DNA from: Bacteroidaceae bacterium
GTDB lineage: Bacteria; Bacteroidota; Bacteroidia; Bacteroidales; Bacteroidaceae
Assembly: GCA_017649485.1 (NCBI GenBank)
Contig: JAGCGS010000040.1
Coordinates: 22,798-86,797 of the forward strand
Direction: 5' to 3'
DNA: 64,000 bases
In this document: positions 44,101-51,964 of the stretch, piece by piece
Layout of the letters: each line of letters starts with the position of its first letter
How positions within the stretch are numbered: the stretch's first letter is position 1
Notes under the pieces: generated by a model
What the model saw: only the letters and a program-made list of their open reading frames with translations
The model's database searches: none
Told to the model about the DNA's origin: nothing
Position numbers and translations under genes: made by a program

Positions 44101-46964
44101 AGTGGGATAATATTTTAAAGAAATGGTTCTTACCAAAGTTCTTCGCCAAACGTTCATTCATGAGTAAGATGCGCGTGTATAACGCCAACTTGAAGCCTGA
44201 GAACGTTAAAGAACTATTGAAAAATGTAGAAGATTACCAGCAGAATGCCCGTAGGGTGCAGAGTCAACTCGACATTATCAAAGAGTCTTTTGACAGTTTA
44301 GCAACTGACAGTCGTCAAGATTGGACAAAGATAGAGCAATCCTATAACGCTGCTCCCACGATTATACAATTCTTAATAGATTATGCAAACCGGCATGACA
44401 TGAGTTTTGCATCTGTTAAGGGTACTTTCCTTCAGAAAATAGGTGACTTGTATATGTTTAAGCAGCAATATCTGAATGAGATGAAGGAACTGCAGAACCT
44501 AAGTATCTTACACGAACAGCAGAAGTCATATATGGCTACCTTCGCCCGCATGACGTTGCCTGTTGAGAATATATCAAGCGCCATTCCAGATACACTGGAA
44601 CGCTGGTTGCTAAACTTTGATCATATTAAAGACTGGTGTCAGTGGGTGACACGCAAACGTGAATTACAAAGCGAAAAACTGCAATGCGTATGTGACTATA
44701 TCGAACAGGAGCATAAAGACGGCATTGAAGCGGCACAGGCATTGCTTAAGGGAATCTATCATCAACTCATCCTTCACATGGTGGATGATAATGATCAGCT
44801 TCGTATGTTCAATGGAATGATATTTAGTGACTTGATAGAGAAATACCGTCAAGAGACAGCTACTTTCCAAGAGCTAACCAAGAAAGAATTATATTGCCGT
44901 TTGGCAGCCAATGTACCGTCACAAATCATGGAGGCGGCAGCCAATTCAGAGATGGGTATCCTGAAGCGCAACATCGCCAATGGAGGTCGAGGCACTACCA
45001 TCCGTAAAATCATCGACCAGATACCAACTTTGCTGCCAAGGCTTTGTCCATGTATGTTGATGAGCCCTATTTCTGTGGCACAATACATTGACCTTGACAG
45101 AGATAAGTTTGACATTGTAGTGTTCGACGAGGCGTCACAGATGCCGACCAGCGAGGCTGTTGGTGCCATTGCGCGAGGCAAGGCTCTCGTGGTGGTGGGT
45201 GACCCGATGCAGATGCCGCCAACAAGTTTCTTTGCTACCTCAGCCGTGGATGAGGAGGAAGCCGAGATTGACGATATGGATAGCATCCTTGATGATTGCA
45301 TTACACTGTCCATCCCTTCACGATACCTTACCTGGCATTACCGCAGTAAGCATGAGAGCTTGATTGCCTTTAGTAATACACAGTACTACGATGGCAAGCT
45401 GTTTACCTTTCCGTCGATTGATGATCGTGTGTCGAAAGTTTCACTGGTGCAGATTGAGGGTACCTATGACAAGGGTCGTACCCGCAGTAATCCTGCTGAG
45501 GCAAAAGCGATTGTGGAGGAAGTTATTCGACGGTTGTCAGACAAAGAGCTTAGCAAATACAGCATTGGCATCGTATCGTTCAGTAAGGTGCAGCAGAGCC
45601 TCATTGAAGACTACCTCGACGAGGCAATGGCTAAGCATCCGGAACTGGAACTGAAGTCCAACCAAAGTGAAGAGCCTATCTTCATCAAGAACCTTGAGAA
45701 TGTGCAGGGTGATGAGCGTGATGTAATTCTGTTCTCTGTGGGCTATGGACCTGACAAGAACGGACATGTATCCATGAATTTCGGTCCGTTAAACAATGAA
45801 GGTGGCGAGCGTCGCCTTAATGTGGCTGTTTCTCGTGCGCGTTATGAGATGATGGTATTCTCCACACTGAGGGCGGAACAGATCGACCTGCGTCGTTCCA
45901 ATGCCAAGGGTGTGGTGGGCTTGAAGAAATTCCTTGAATTCGCGGCAATGGGCATGAAGGCGTTACCAATTGTCAATGCCAGCCAGATGCAAGCCAGTGA
46001 GATGATAAACGATTTGGCAGAACTGTTACAGCAGCGTGGTTATCAGGTGGATAAGATGGTTGGTAAGTCTGGATTCCGTATAGATTTGGCTGTAATAGAC
46101 CCACGTGACCCAGATAAATACCTTATGGGTATTCTTACCGATGGCAAGAGTTATTACAACACAAAGACTACTCGTGACCGTGAGATTTGCCAGCCGAATG
46201 TCCTGCACATGCTTAACTGGAACTTCATGCGTGTGTGGTCGGTTGATTGGTTCCATGACAAAGATAAGGTGTTGCGTCGCATACTTGAGAAACTCTACGA
46301 ACTTCAACATCCGGAGAAAGGTTCCAAGAAACAAGATGATAAGCAGCAACCTGTTCAGCAACTCAAGCTGTTCAGCATAGCTGACGAGCCTAAGAACGTG
46401 GTGATTAACGAGCATGAGAAAGTGTATAAGATGGCATCACTCCGAGCTTCTACTGCACAACCTGATATAGAACGTGTAATCAAGAATGCCCAAAAAGTGA
46501 GAGAACAGCTGCGCCAGATTATTACCGTTGAGCAGCCAGTTACCAACAACTACCTCTACAAGCGAATAGCCACCCTGTGGAATATGCAGCGCGTAACTCC
46601 CCGCCTTCAAAGCCTGGTGGACTCTTTGTTGGTGGATTATTATACCGACCCGACGAGTGATGGTAAGAACATGGTTTATTGGATAGATCAAGTGGTTGCA
46701 TCGGGTTACACCTATTACCGTGTTGAGTCAAAGCGAGATATTTCAGAGGTACCGCTCATTGAACTGATGAATGCAGCAATTTATGCAGTAGAACAGCAGA
46801 TATCCATTCCTCGTGAAGACCTCAAGAAGGTTATTTCCAGCCTTTTGGGCTTTAGTAGAAAAGGCATAAACGTGGATAACGCTGCCGAAAGGGCTATCCA
46901 GTTACTCATTAACCAAGGTAAACTCAAAGAAGAAGTAGGAAAGATTGTGTTGAATAATAAATAA
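41163..46964 (+). CDS. Giant DUF4011 / SF1 helicase / restriction-endonuclease-like / DUF3320 protein, putative defence effector
   Basis: A 1933-residue cytoplasmic protein. Parts in order: beta-rich N-terminus (1-150); transglutaminase/protease-like region with Cys225 (ATCIDSTLL) and His251 (KGHIFVGAWL); DUF4011 from about 377 (WERKLLDFSLRNNLINAK); Walker A GPPGTGKSQT at about 690; a long helical, partly coiled insert (about 850-1200); Walker B VVFDEASQMP with Asp1322; later SF1 motifs HYRSKHESLIAF and LNVAVSRARYEMM; a restriction-endonuclease-like domain (about 1630-1720: RIDLAVIDP, then ILTDGKSY and RVWSVDWF); DUF3320 at the C-terminus. Such architecture is known from antiphage candidates. 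The start at 41163 fits domain content. Translocation-coupled DNA cleavage is inference. Confidence 0.88.
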   Translation: MDHISDFNNGHQGNLLLDYLPCVNYSMLLNKVNTCSLCEVENRDEADWRSVKVEVKGEFLKPCLQYADCIPAGQRVQISALKIEPMPDKLLNMTEMVDTVFTIAITAGEEVLLTHDFPISLMAYDQWTGSSVRPELLASFVTPNHPLISRVIVNASKYMEKWTGSSAMDEYQTQDRHRARLQVAAIYEALREEALVYVAPPASFEPMGQRVRLADRVLTEKLATCIDSTLLYASCLESVGLFPILVLLKGHIFVGAWLTEDIYAQNVGDDASFLLKKCADGVNDIVLVETTSLTSSDKVAFDDAVKQAVNALKDEDRFQLFIDVHRCRLSNVRPLPQRIEHNGQWIVGNEGIKHDNATDKVERLDHYALKIDEDKRMVTKQTIWERKLLDFSLRNNLINAKLGKRVIPFVSFGIDHLEDELQEGKSFSMQPFPKAQLEPADGGMYDSSLQAPELETLTRDELKNKRLISYLSDTELKNAVKFLYRTARTAMEENGANSLFLALGILKWYESEKSVQPRYAPILLLPVDLVRKGGETGYVIRSRDEDMILNITLLELLKQQFNINLKALDPLPTDEHGVDVKQIFAAIRQFLSNMKRWNVLEETMLGLFSFSKFVMWNDIHTNASKLKQNPVIATLMENKLKWHDNDSTIDARVMDRTIKPQRYAIPLDVDSSQMEAVVDSGDGKSFILHGPPGTGKSQTITNMIANALYQGKRVLFVAEKMAALEVVQKRLKKIGLEPFCLEMHSNKMTKQHFLAQMQMALEVSHIKSPQEFEHTANKLFEHRQTMIGNIEALHKVHHSGLSLFDCISRYLAIKHEELNDNLPNLNDINVETLNRWESLLYSLNAVFQLTGHPMDSPLMGLEPHDARLETTSKVKEILKKYGEVFNDFNQAVAKFSTMVLPSGTDDSIQELEELLKFISALQNAYVINDRVLKLATDTDFKKDFPELIAAGRKRDMLKQQLVNQCNESVLDIPANALIQEWDNILKKWFLPKFFAKRSFMSKMRVYNANLKPENVKELLKNVEDYQQNARRVQSQLDIIKESFDSLATDSRQDWTKIEQSYNAAPTIIQFLIDYANRHDMSFASVKGTFLQKIGDLYMFKQQYLNEMKELQNLSILHEQQKSYMATFARMTLPVENISSAIPDTLERWLLNFDHIKDWCQWVTRKRELQSEKLQCVCDYIEQEHKDGIEAAQALLKGIYHQLILHMVDDNDQLRMFNGMIFSDLIEKYRQETATFQELTKKELYCRLAANVPSQIMEAAANSEMGILKRNIANGGRGTTIRKIIDQIPTLLPRLCPCMLMSPISVAQYIDLDRDKFDIVVFDEASQMPTSEAVGAIARGKALVVVGDPMQMPPTSFFATSAVDEEEAEIDDMDSILDDCITLSIPSRYLTWHYRSKHESLIAFSNTQYYDGKLFTFPSIDDRVSKVSLVQIEGTYDKGRTRSNPAEAKAIVEEVIRRLSDKELSKYSIGIVSFSKVQQSLIEDYLDEAMAKHPELELKSNQSEEPIFIKNLENVQGDERDVILFSVGYGPDKNGHVSMNFGPLNNEGGERRLNVAVSRARYEMMVFSTLRAEQIDLRRSNAKGVVGLKKFLEFAAMGMKALPIVNASQMQASEMINDLAELLQQRGYQVDKMVGKSGFRIDLAVIDPRDPDKYLMGILTDGKSYYNTKTTRDREICQPNVLHMLNWNFMRVWSVDWFHDKDKVLRRILEKLYELQHPEKGSKKQDDKQQPVQQLKLFSIADEPKNVVINEHEKVYKMASLRASTAQPDIERVIKNAQKVREQLRQIITVEQPVTNNYLYKRIATLWNMQRVTPRLQSLVDSLLVDYYTDPTSDGKNMVYWIDQVVASGYTYYRVESKRDISEVPLIELMNAAIYAVEQQISIPREDLKKVISSLLGFSRKGINVDNAAERAIQLLINQGKLKEEVGKIVLNNK

Positions 46965-46974
46965 CTGAAAAAAC

Positions 46975-47712
46975 ATGAAAAGGATTATTACAATGGCTAT
47001 GGCTTTTGCTGCTACTGCAGCTTTATCTGCACAGAATTACAAGGTGGAGACTTTCAAGACTCCCAACGGCAATGATGTAAACATTACCCTTATCAAGCAC
47101 GCCACCCTGGCTATAGAGTTCAAGGGCTATGAAATCCATGTTGATGCGGTGCCAAACTATGGAACCGACTATTCAAAGTTCCCGAAAGGTGATTTGATTC
47201 TGGTAACCCACGAGCACGGTGACCATTTTAACCCCGAAACTATCGAGTCACTGATGAAGCCCAACAGCTTGCTTTTTATGAACCAGCGTTGCTTCAATCA
47301 GATGCACAATGGCATTGTGTTGCGCAATGGTGATTCACGTCGGATTACCAAGGACATATCTATGAAAACTGTACCTGCCTATAACACTACGCCAGATCAT
47401 TTGCAGTTCCACCCCAAAGGTGTAGGCAATGGCTATGTGCTCAATATCGACGGACTGAAGATTTACATTGCTGGCGATACGGAGGATATCCCAGAGATGT
47501 CTGAATTGAAGGACGAGAACATCGATGTGGCTTTCTTGCCTGTTAACCAACCTTTCACCATGACAGTTGACCAGGCTATCCGTGCCGCATGGATGATTCA
47601 GCCCAAGGTGCTGATTCCTTATCATTTCGGACAGACTGACGTGGCTCCCATCAAGCAGCGTCTTGAGTCCGATGGCTCAGGCATCGAAGTTTGGCTCAGA
47701 GAGATGCAGTAA
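46975..47712 (+). CDS. Exported MBL-fold metallo-hydrolase
   Basis: A 245-residue metallo-beta-lactamase-fold protein with a signal peptide (to about residue 19, LSAQ). VTHEHGDHFN is the zinc motif, IYIAGDTEDIPEM carries the bridging Asp and PYHFGQTDV the last His. It resembles UlaG-like or YtkL-type hydrolases moved to the periplasm. It starts 10 bp after the giant helicase gene, so it could be cotranscribed, but the signal peptide argues against a joint cytoplasmic function. The substrate is unknown. Confidence 0.83.
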   Translation: MKRIITMAMAFAATAALSAQNYKVETFKTPNGNDVNITLIKHATLAIEFKGYEIHVDAVPNYGTDYSKFPKGDLILVTHEHGDHFNPETIESLMKPNSLLFMNQRCFNQMHNGIVLRNGDSRRITKDISMKTVPAYNTTPDHLQFHPKGVGNGYVLNIDGLKIYIAGDTEDIPEMSELKDENIDVAFLPVNQPFTMTVDQAIRAAWMIQPKVLIPYHFGQTDVAPIKQRLESDGSGIEVWLREMQ

Positions 47713-47763
47713 TGAGCTGAGGGGAATAGCCCCTATCTTTCGACGCAAAGCTTGCCATGATTC

Positions 47764-47878
47764 GTCGGAATATCTTCCACGGGTTGTCGCAGTATCTGCT
47801 ATGGGTCGTCGCAATATCTCCTTTACCCTGAAAGGAATGCTTCCGTTCCATCATAGGAGATACTGCGACGACCCATAG
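47764..47878. repeat. Three 22-bp tandem units plus one inverted copy
   Basis: Units begin at 47764, 47786 and 47808, each with a GTCGnAnTATCT core at exactly 22-bp spacing. An inverted copy at 47855-47878 pairs with 47799-47822 over 24 bp with one mismatch, leaving a 32-nt loop. The element occupies most of the gap between the MBL gene and the leucine-rich lipoprotein gene. Confidence 0.75.
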
Positions 47879-47951
47879 TAATATCTTGTTTCTAAAATTA
47901 CAAATATTGCAACAAATGGAGTAAAATATTTTATTTATCAAAAATAATGAT

Positions 47952-47959
47952 TATATTTG
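47952..47959 (+). promoter_or_regulatory. -7 box upstream of the leucine-rich-repeat lipoprotein
   Basis: TATATTTG about 30 bp before the ATG. The -33 region is only T-rich. Confidence 0.5.
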
Positions 47960-47989
47960 CAACAAATATAACTCAAAACACTCTTTGCT

Positions 47990-50500
47990 ATGAAAACACA
48001 AAACATTTGGGGGATGTCTCTCGGGGTCATCCTGTTGACGATTGGATTGGTAGCCTGCAGCAACGATGAGTTTGCTGACTACAAGACAGAAGCGGGGGTG
48101 AAGAAGATTTCTTCCTTCACGGCTACCATTAGCGAAACCGCTGATACACGAGCTTTCCTCGGCCAAACAGGCGAGGAGGGTAAGAAACGCGTGTTTTGGA
48201 ATGAAAAGGATGCGATTACCGTGTTCAGTGACTTGGAGCCAACGGCACAGACTTTCATGACTAAGGTAGGTAGTGACGCCATCCAGTACGAAAGCAATAC
48301 GGCTGTCTTCGGCGGCAAGGAGATCTATGGCACTGAGTTCTATGCCTATTATCCAAATGAAGACCAATACTTTTCACAAGATAAGGAGCGCATCACGCTG
48401 ATTCACGCCTCGCTTCCAGCGAATGATTTCGGATTATATGAAGACATCAAGACTCCGATGGTGGCGGTGAGCACGGGCGAAAACATGCTGTTCAAGCAGG
48501 TGACGGGCTTGGTTAATGTCAACCTTACAGGCATCTACCGACTGGAGTCGGTGTATCTGTATGGCAACAACGATGAGGTGCTGTATGGCACTGGGACCAT
48601 CGACCTGACTGCCGACGAGCCAGTGTTTGTGGTTGACGCTGGTCAGTCGGCCAATAAGAAGCTGGGTGGCAGTGTTCGCGACCTGCTTTTGAACACTAAC
48701 GTGGAGAGCATCTATTTCAACTTGCCTCCTATGACCTTTGTGAATGGTTTTACCGTAGAGGTCAATGGCTATGACAAAGGTGGGACAAGGATAAGCTATA
48801 AGAAGCCCACAGGTTCGAACGTGGAGATCAAGCGTGGTGAAATCTACAGCCTTACGAGGTTGAATGTGGATGGCGACTACATTCATTTTGCTGATCAAGG
48901 CGTGGAAGGACTTTGCTTGCGGTATTTCGACACGAACGGTGATGGTTTCCTGAGCTACGCAGAAGCGTATGCGGTGACTGAGATTCCCACCATTGAAGGT
49001 GTTGATGGTTTTCAGTATCCTATTTTTGCCGGCATTGGAAGGTTAGGTGATAAGGCTGTTAACATTTTGTCTTTCAATGAGCTGTATTATTTTAGGTCTT
49101 TGGAGGCAATTCCTGCTAATATGTTCCTTGACCAAGCATCAATGGCTGAAGTGAAATTGCCAGATAACGTGAAATCCATTGGTGATAATGCATTTGGTCG
49201 GTGTCAAAGTCTGTCAACTATCCAGATACCAAAGGGTGTAACATTTATTGATAAGTATGCTTTCCAGATTACCAAAATAACTGAAGCTGTGATACCGTCA
49301 GGTGTGACAACTATTAGTATGGGACTTTTCAGTGGTTGTATGAATTTGGAAAATGTTTCTATACCAAATACTGTGGAAAGCATTGACGCTTTTGCTTTCC
49401 GAGGAACAGGATTAACAAGTATTGTCATTCCAGAAGGAGTGAAAACTATCGGTTTGATGGCGATTACTTTATCTAGTTCCTTGAAAGACGTTTTGCTGCC
49501 ATCCACTTTGACTGAGATCGGTTATGCTGCCTTTAATGAAAATCCCCAGATGGAAAACGTCACTTGTCTAGCTGTCAATCCGCCATCTTTGGGCGCGAAT
49601 GGACTTGGTAACGGAACAACACTTACCATCTATGTGCCTGATGGCTCAGTAGATGCTTACAAAACTGCAGCTGGCTGGAGTGACTATGCCGACAGAATCA
49701 AGAGCATTTCGGGCGGTGAAGTCATCAGCTTTGCTGATGCTAATGTGGAAACCCTCTGCGTGAAGTATTTCGATTTGGATGGTGACGGGAAGGTTAGCTA
49801 TAAGGAAGCAGCTGCAGTGACTGAGATTCCTACCATCCATAATAGTCAATATGATGAAGATTATCCAATCTTCTCAGGAAGGCGTAGCGTAATGGGTGAT
49901 AATGTGGTGGAAATCACGTCATTCAACGAATTGCAATATTTCACTTCCTTGAGGTCACTGCCTCGTGAATTGTTTTCTGAACAGTATAATTTGAGGGAAG
50001 TGACGTTACCGGAAAATCTGACGTCCATCGGTTATTTTGCTTTCAGTTACTGCCACAGTTTGACCAGCATCGAGATACCAGATGGCGTGATGGATTTGGG
50101 TATGTTGGGTACTTTCTATGATTGTGAAAGTCTTGCCACTGTTAAACTGCCAGCTAATTTGAAAACCTTGCCGAGAACTTGTTTCTCACAGTGCTTTGCC
50201 CTGACTACTATTCAGTTGCCAGAAGGTTTGACTACCATTGATGGTGCTGCTTTCCAAAACTCTGGCCTTGAAGTAATCAATATACCGGCCAGTGTAACTT
50301 CTATCGTATCGAATGCATTTACCGCTTGCAATCATCTGGAAAGTGTTTACTGTTGGGCCACCGTTCCTCCAAAAATGGGTTCTAATGTATTTGTCAGTTC
50401 GAGTGGTTTTGTAATCTATGTTCCTGCCGGCTCTGTAGCTGACTATAAAGAAGCCTCAGGATGGAGCGAGTATGCTGATAGAATCGTAGCTGCCGAATAA
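47990..50500 (+). CDS. Surface lipoprotein with fimbrillin-like N-terminus, EF-hand loops and duplicated BspA-type leucine-rich repeats
   Basis: An 836-residue lipoprotein. The signal ends LVACSNDEF; the acidic residues after the Cys resemble the Bacteroidetes surface-export signal. Residues about 40-295 look like a fimbrillin/Mfa-like domain (TADTRAFLG, VFWNEKDAITVF, FYAYYP). Two homologous modules follow, each an EF-hand-like loop (DTNGDGFLSYAEA near 314, DLDGDGKVSYKEA near 595), then TEIPTI...SFNEL.YF.SL, then BspA-type leucine-rich repeats (IPxGVxxIxxxAFxxC) and an IYVPxGSVxxYKxAxGWSxYADRI end. It probably binds host or bacterial surfaces or polysaccharide; the ligand is unknown. Confidence 0.87.
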   Translation: MKTQNIWGMSLGVILLTIGLVACSNDEFADYKTEAGVKKISSFTATISETADTRAFLGQTGEEGKKRVFWNEKDAITVFSDLEPTAQTFMTKVGSDAIQYESNTAVFGGKEIYGTEFYAYYPNEDQYFSQDKERITLIHASLPANDFGLYEDIKTPMVAVSTGENMLFKQVTGLVNVNLTGIYRLESVYLYGNNDEVLYGTGTIDLTADEPVFVVDAGQSANKKLGGSVRDLLLNTNVESIYFNLPPMTFVNGFTVEVNGYDKGGTRISYKKPTGSNVEIKRGEIYSLTRLNVDGDYIHFADQGVEGLCLRYFDTNGDGFLSYAEAYAVTEIPTIEGVDGFQYPIFAGIGRLGDKAVNILSFNELYYFRSLEAIPANMFLDQASMAEVKLPDNVKSIGDNAFGRCQSLSTIQIPKGVTFIDKYAFQITKITEAVIPSGVTTISMGLFSGCMNLENVSIPNTVESIDAFAFRGTGLTSIVIPEGVKTIGLMAITLSSSLKDVLLPSTLTEIGYAAFNENPQMENVTCLAVNPPSLGANGLGNGTTLTIYVPDGSVDAYKTAAGWSDYADRIKSISGGEVISFADANVETLCVKYFDLDGDGKVSYKEAAAVTEIPTIHNSQYDEDYPIFSGRRSVMGDNVVEITSFNELQYFTSLRSLPRELFSEQYNLREVTLPENLTSIGYFAFSYCHSLTSIEIPDGVMDLGMLGTFYDCESLATVKLPANLKTLPRTCFSQCFALTTIQLPEGLTTIDGAAFQNSGLEVINIPASVTSIVSNAFTACNHLESVYCWATVPPKMGSNVFVSSSGFVIYVPAGSVADYKEASGWSEYADRIVAAE

Positions 50501-50541
50501 AAGATATACTTTTTTTCCTTCCACATTCATGGCTGGAGGGG

Positions 50542-50577
50542 GGAGGGGGCAATTTTCTTCTTTCCCCCTCCTTGTTT
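50542..50577. terminator. GC-rich terminator behind the leucine-rich lipoprotein
   Basis: GGAGGGGG (50542-50549) pairs with CCCCCTCC (50564-50571), followed by TTGTTTT. It lies between converging genes. Confidence 0.7.
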
Positions 50578-50579
50578 TA

Positions 50580-51059
50580 TTATTTCTTCTGCTTCAAGAT
50601 AAAGTCTTTGACTTTAAAGGCGGTGCCATAGAACCAACCTTTGCCACCGGAGAGCTCTGAACGATTGAACTGCACACTGTCAGAGATGGCTTCAAAAGCG
50701 CCTGTGGGGTCATCAACCTCCAGCTTCATCTGCACATTATCCAACGGGAAATATTGAGTCTGTCCGTATAAGAACTTACCTTGCTCATCGGTATAAACTG
50801 TGTCGTTGATAAGCTTTAAATCCTCGTTGCCATTAGCATCGTTCATTAGAATCTCAGGCACTGTAATGCGGATACCATTCAGCACTTCCCCCTTCTCGTT
50901 CTTAACGATGCCCATAACCTTGTACTCAGCATGGGGAGATCCGTATTCGGTGGCGGGACCCACAGAGCCACATCCGCTGCAGTTGAAGCCCAGCAAGCTC
51001 ATTAAGCCAGCCAGCGCCCAGTTAGTGCCCTTAATCAGTTTTCTCTTGAATATTTTCAT
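50580..51059 (-). CDS. Radical-SAM-associated putative lipoprotein
   Basis: A 159-residue exported protein. The N-terminal segment LAGLMSLLGFNCSGCGS ends in a Cys-rich stretch that could be a lipobox, followed by EYGSPHAEYKVMGIVKNEKGE, a carboxypeptidase-regulatory-like beta-sandwich (NGIRITVPE...TDEQGKFLYGQT). The combination of LLGF.C, EYGxPxAxY and this domain matches, from memory, a family encoded beside SPASM radical SAM proteins in Bacteroidetes. No radical SAM gene is adjacent here. EamA and fabD lie directly upstream on the same strand. Confidence 0.65.
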   Translation of the reverse strand: MKIFKRKLIKGTNWALAGLMSLLGFNCSGCGSVGPATEYGSPHAEYKVMGIVKNEKGEVLNGIRITVPEILMNDANGNEDLKLINDTVYTDEQGKFLYGQTQYFPLDNVQMKLEVDDPTGAFEAISDSVQFNRSELSGGKGWFYGTAFKVKDFILKQKK

Positions 51060-51065
51060 ATCAGT

Positions 51066-51962
51066 TCATTTTTTCTGCGTCACCAGATAAGCACCCAGCA
51101 GTACCAAAACCGCAGCAACAGGTTTATCCCAAGTGAAGATGTCCTGTCCGATGGCTATAGCTACGAGCGATGCGACGATGGGTTGCAGATTCGTATAAAT
51201 GCTAACGGTTGTAGCACGGAGGTATTTCATGGCGTAAGGAATCATAAAATAGCCGAGTACGGTGGCAAAGATTACGATAAAAGCCATACCACCAATACCC
51301 ATCAGTCCATCAGAGAATCCGTAGCCTCCACTGAATAGCTTGGTCTGACTGAATTCGTTCCAAGCAAACGGTAGCACGGCAATGGTAGATACCAGGAAGG
51401 TCCACTTCATCTGAGTAACGGCACTGTACTTCGCCGATACCTTACTGGTGATGATTAGGTAAATCACCCATGTGAGCAAGCTCATCAGCGCCAGAAAGAT
51501 GCCCAAGAGGTCATTGCTGCCAGCCTCGGTTTGCCACTTCACTAACACCAACAAAGCTGCACCAGCAATGCCCAAACATACACCTAAGAGCTTGATTCCC
51601 GTGATGCCTTCCTTCAGGAACACAGCGGCCAAGAGCATGGTGCCAATAGGTACTAAGGTAGCGATGAGAGAATAATATACAGGGCTGGTGAAGTTGAGTG
51701 ACCAAGCCGTGAGAGTTTGGGAGATCACGAAGCCCGTGAGACCACCCAGCATAATCACAATCAGGTCTTTGTGCTCTACTTTTTCTTTGGGGAGGAAAGC
51801 GGCAATTGCCCAGAATATCAATGCGGCACCGATGCAACGAAGTGCCATATAGACCATAGGAGTAACCCACTCGCCAAGCAGATACTTAGTGATGGGAACT
51901 CCCAGTCCGAATATAACGTTAGCCAATATAACGGCGGCGTGGCCATTAATTTTCTTATCCAT
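51066..51962 (-). CDS. EamA-family drug/metabolite transporter
   Basis: A 298-residue inner-membrane protein with ten hydrophobic segments arranged as two EamA halves (first HAAVILANVIFGLGVPITKYL, second GIFLALMSLLTWVIYLI). It starts 2 bp downstream of fabD's stop and is followed by the lipoprotein gene after 6 bp, so the three may be cotranscribed. Substrates in this family range from amino acids to nucleotide sugars, and none can be read here. Confidence 0.87.
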   Translation of the reverse strand: MDKKINGHAAVILANVIFGLGVPITKYLLGEWVTPMVYMALRCIGAALIFWAIAAFLPKEKVEHKDLIVIMLGGLTGFVISQTLTAWSLNFTSPVYYSLIATLVPIGTMLLAAVFLKEGITGIKLLGVCLGIAGAALLVLVKWQTEAGSNDLLGIFLALMSLLTWVIYLIITSKVSAKYSAVTQMKWTFLVSTIAVLPFAWNEFSQTKLFSGGYGFSDGLMGIGGMAFIVIFATVLGYFMIPYAMKYLRATTVSIYTNLQPIVASLVAIAIGQDIFTWDKPVAAVLVLLGAYLVTQKK

Positions 51963-51964
51963 AG

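Noticed and set aside
41163-47712. Helicase and following MBL gene as a two-gene defence system
   Set aside because: The MBL protein has a clear signal peptide and would act outside the cytoplasm, so the 10-bp spacing alone is not enough to link their functions.
47764-47878. CRISPR array
   Set aside because: Only three contiguous 22-bp units without spacers plus an inverted copy; no cas genes in the window.
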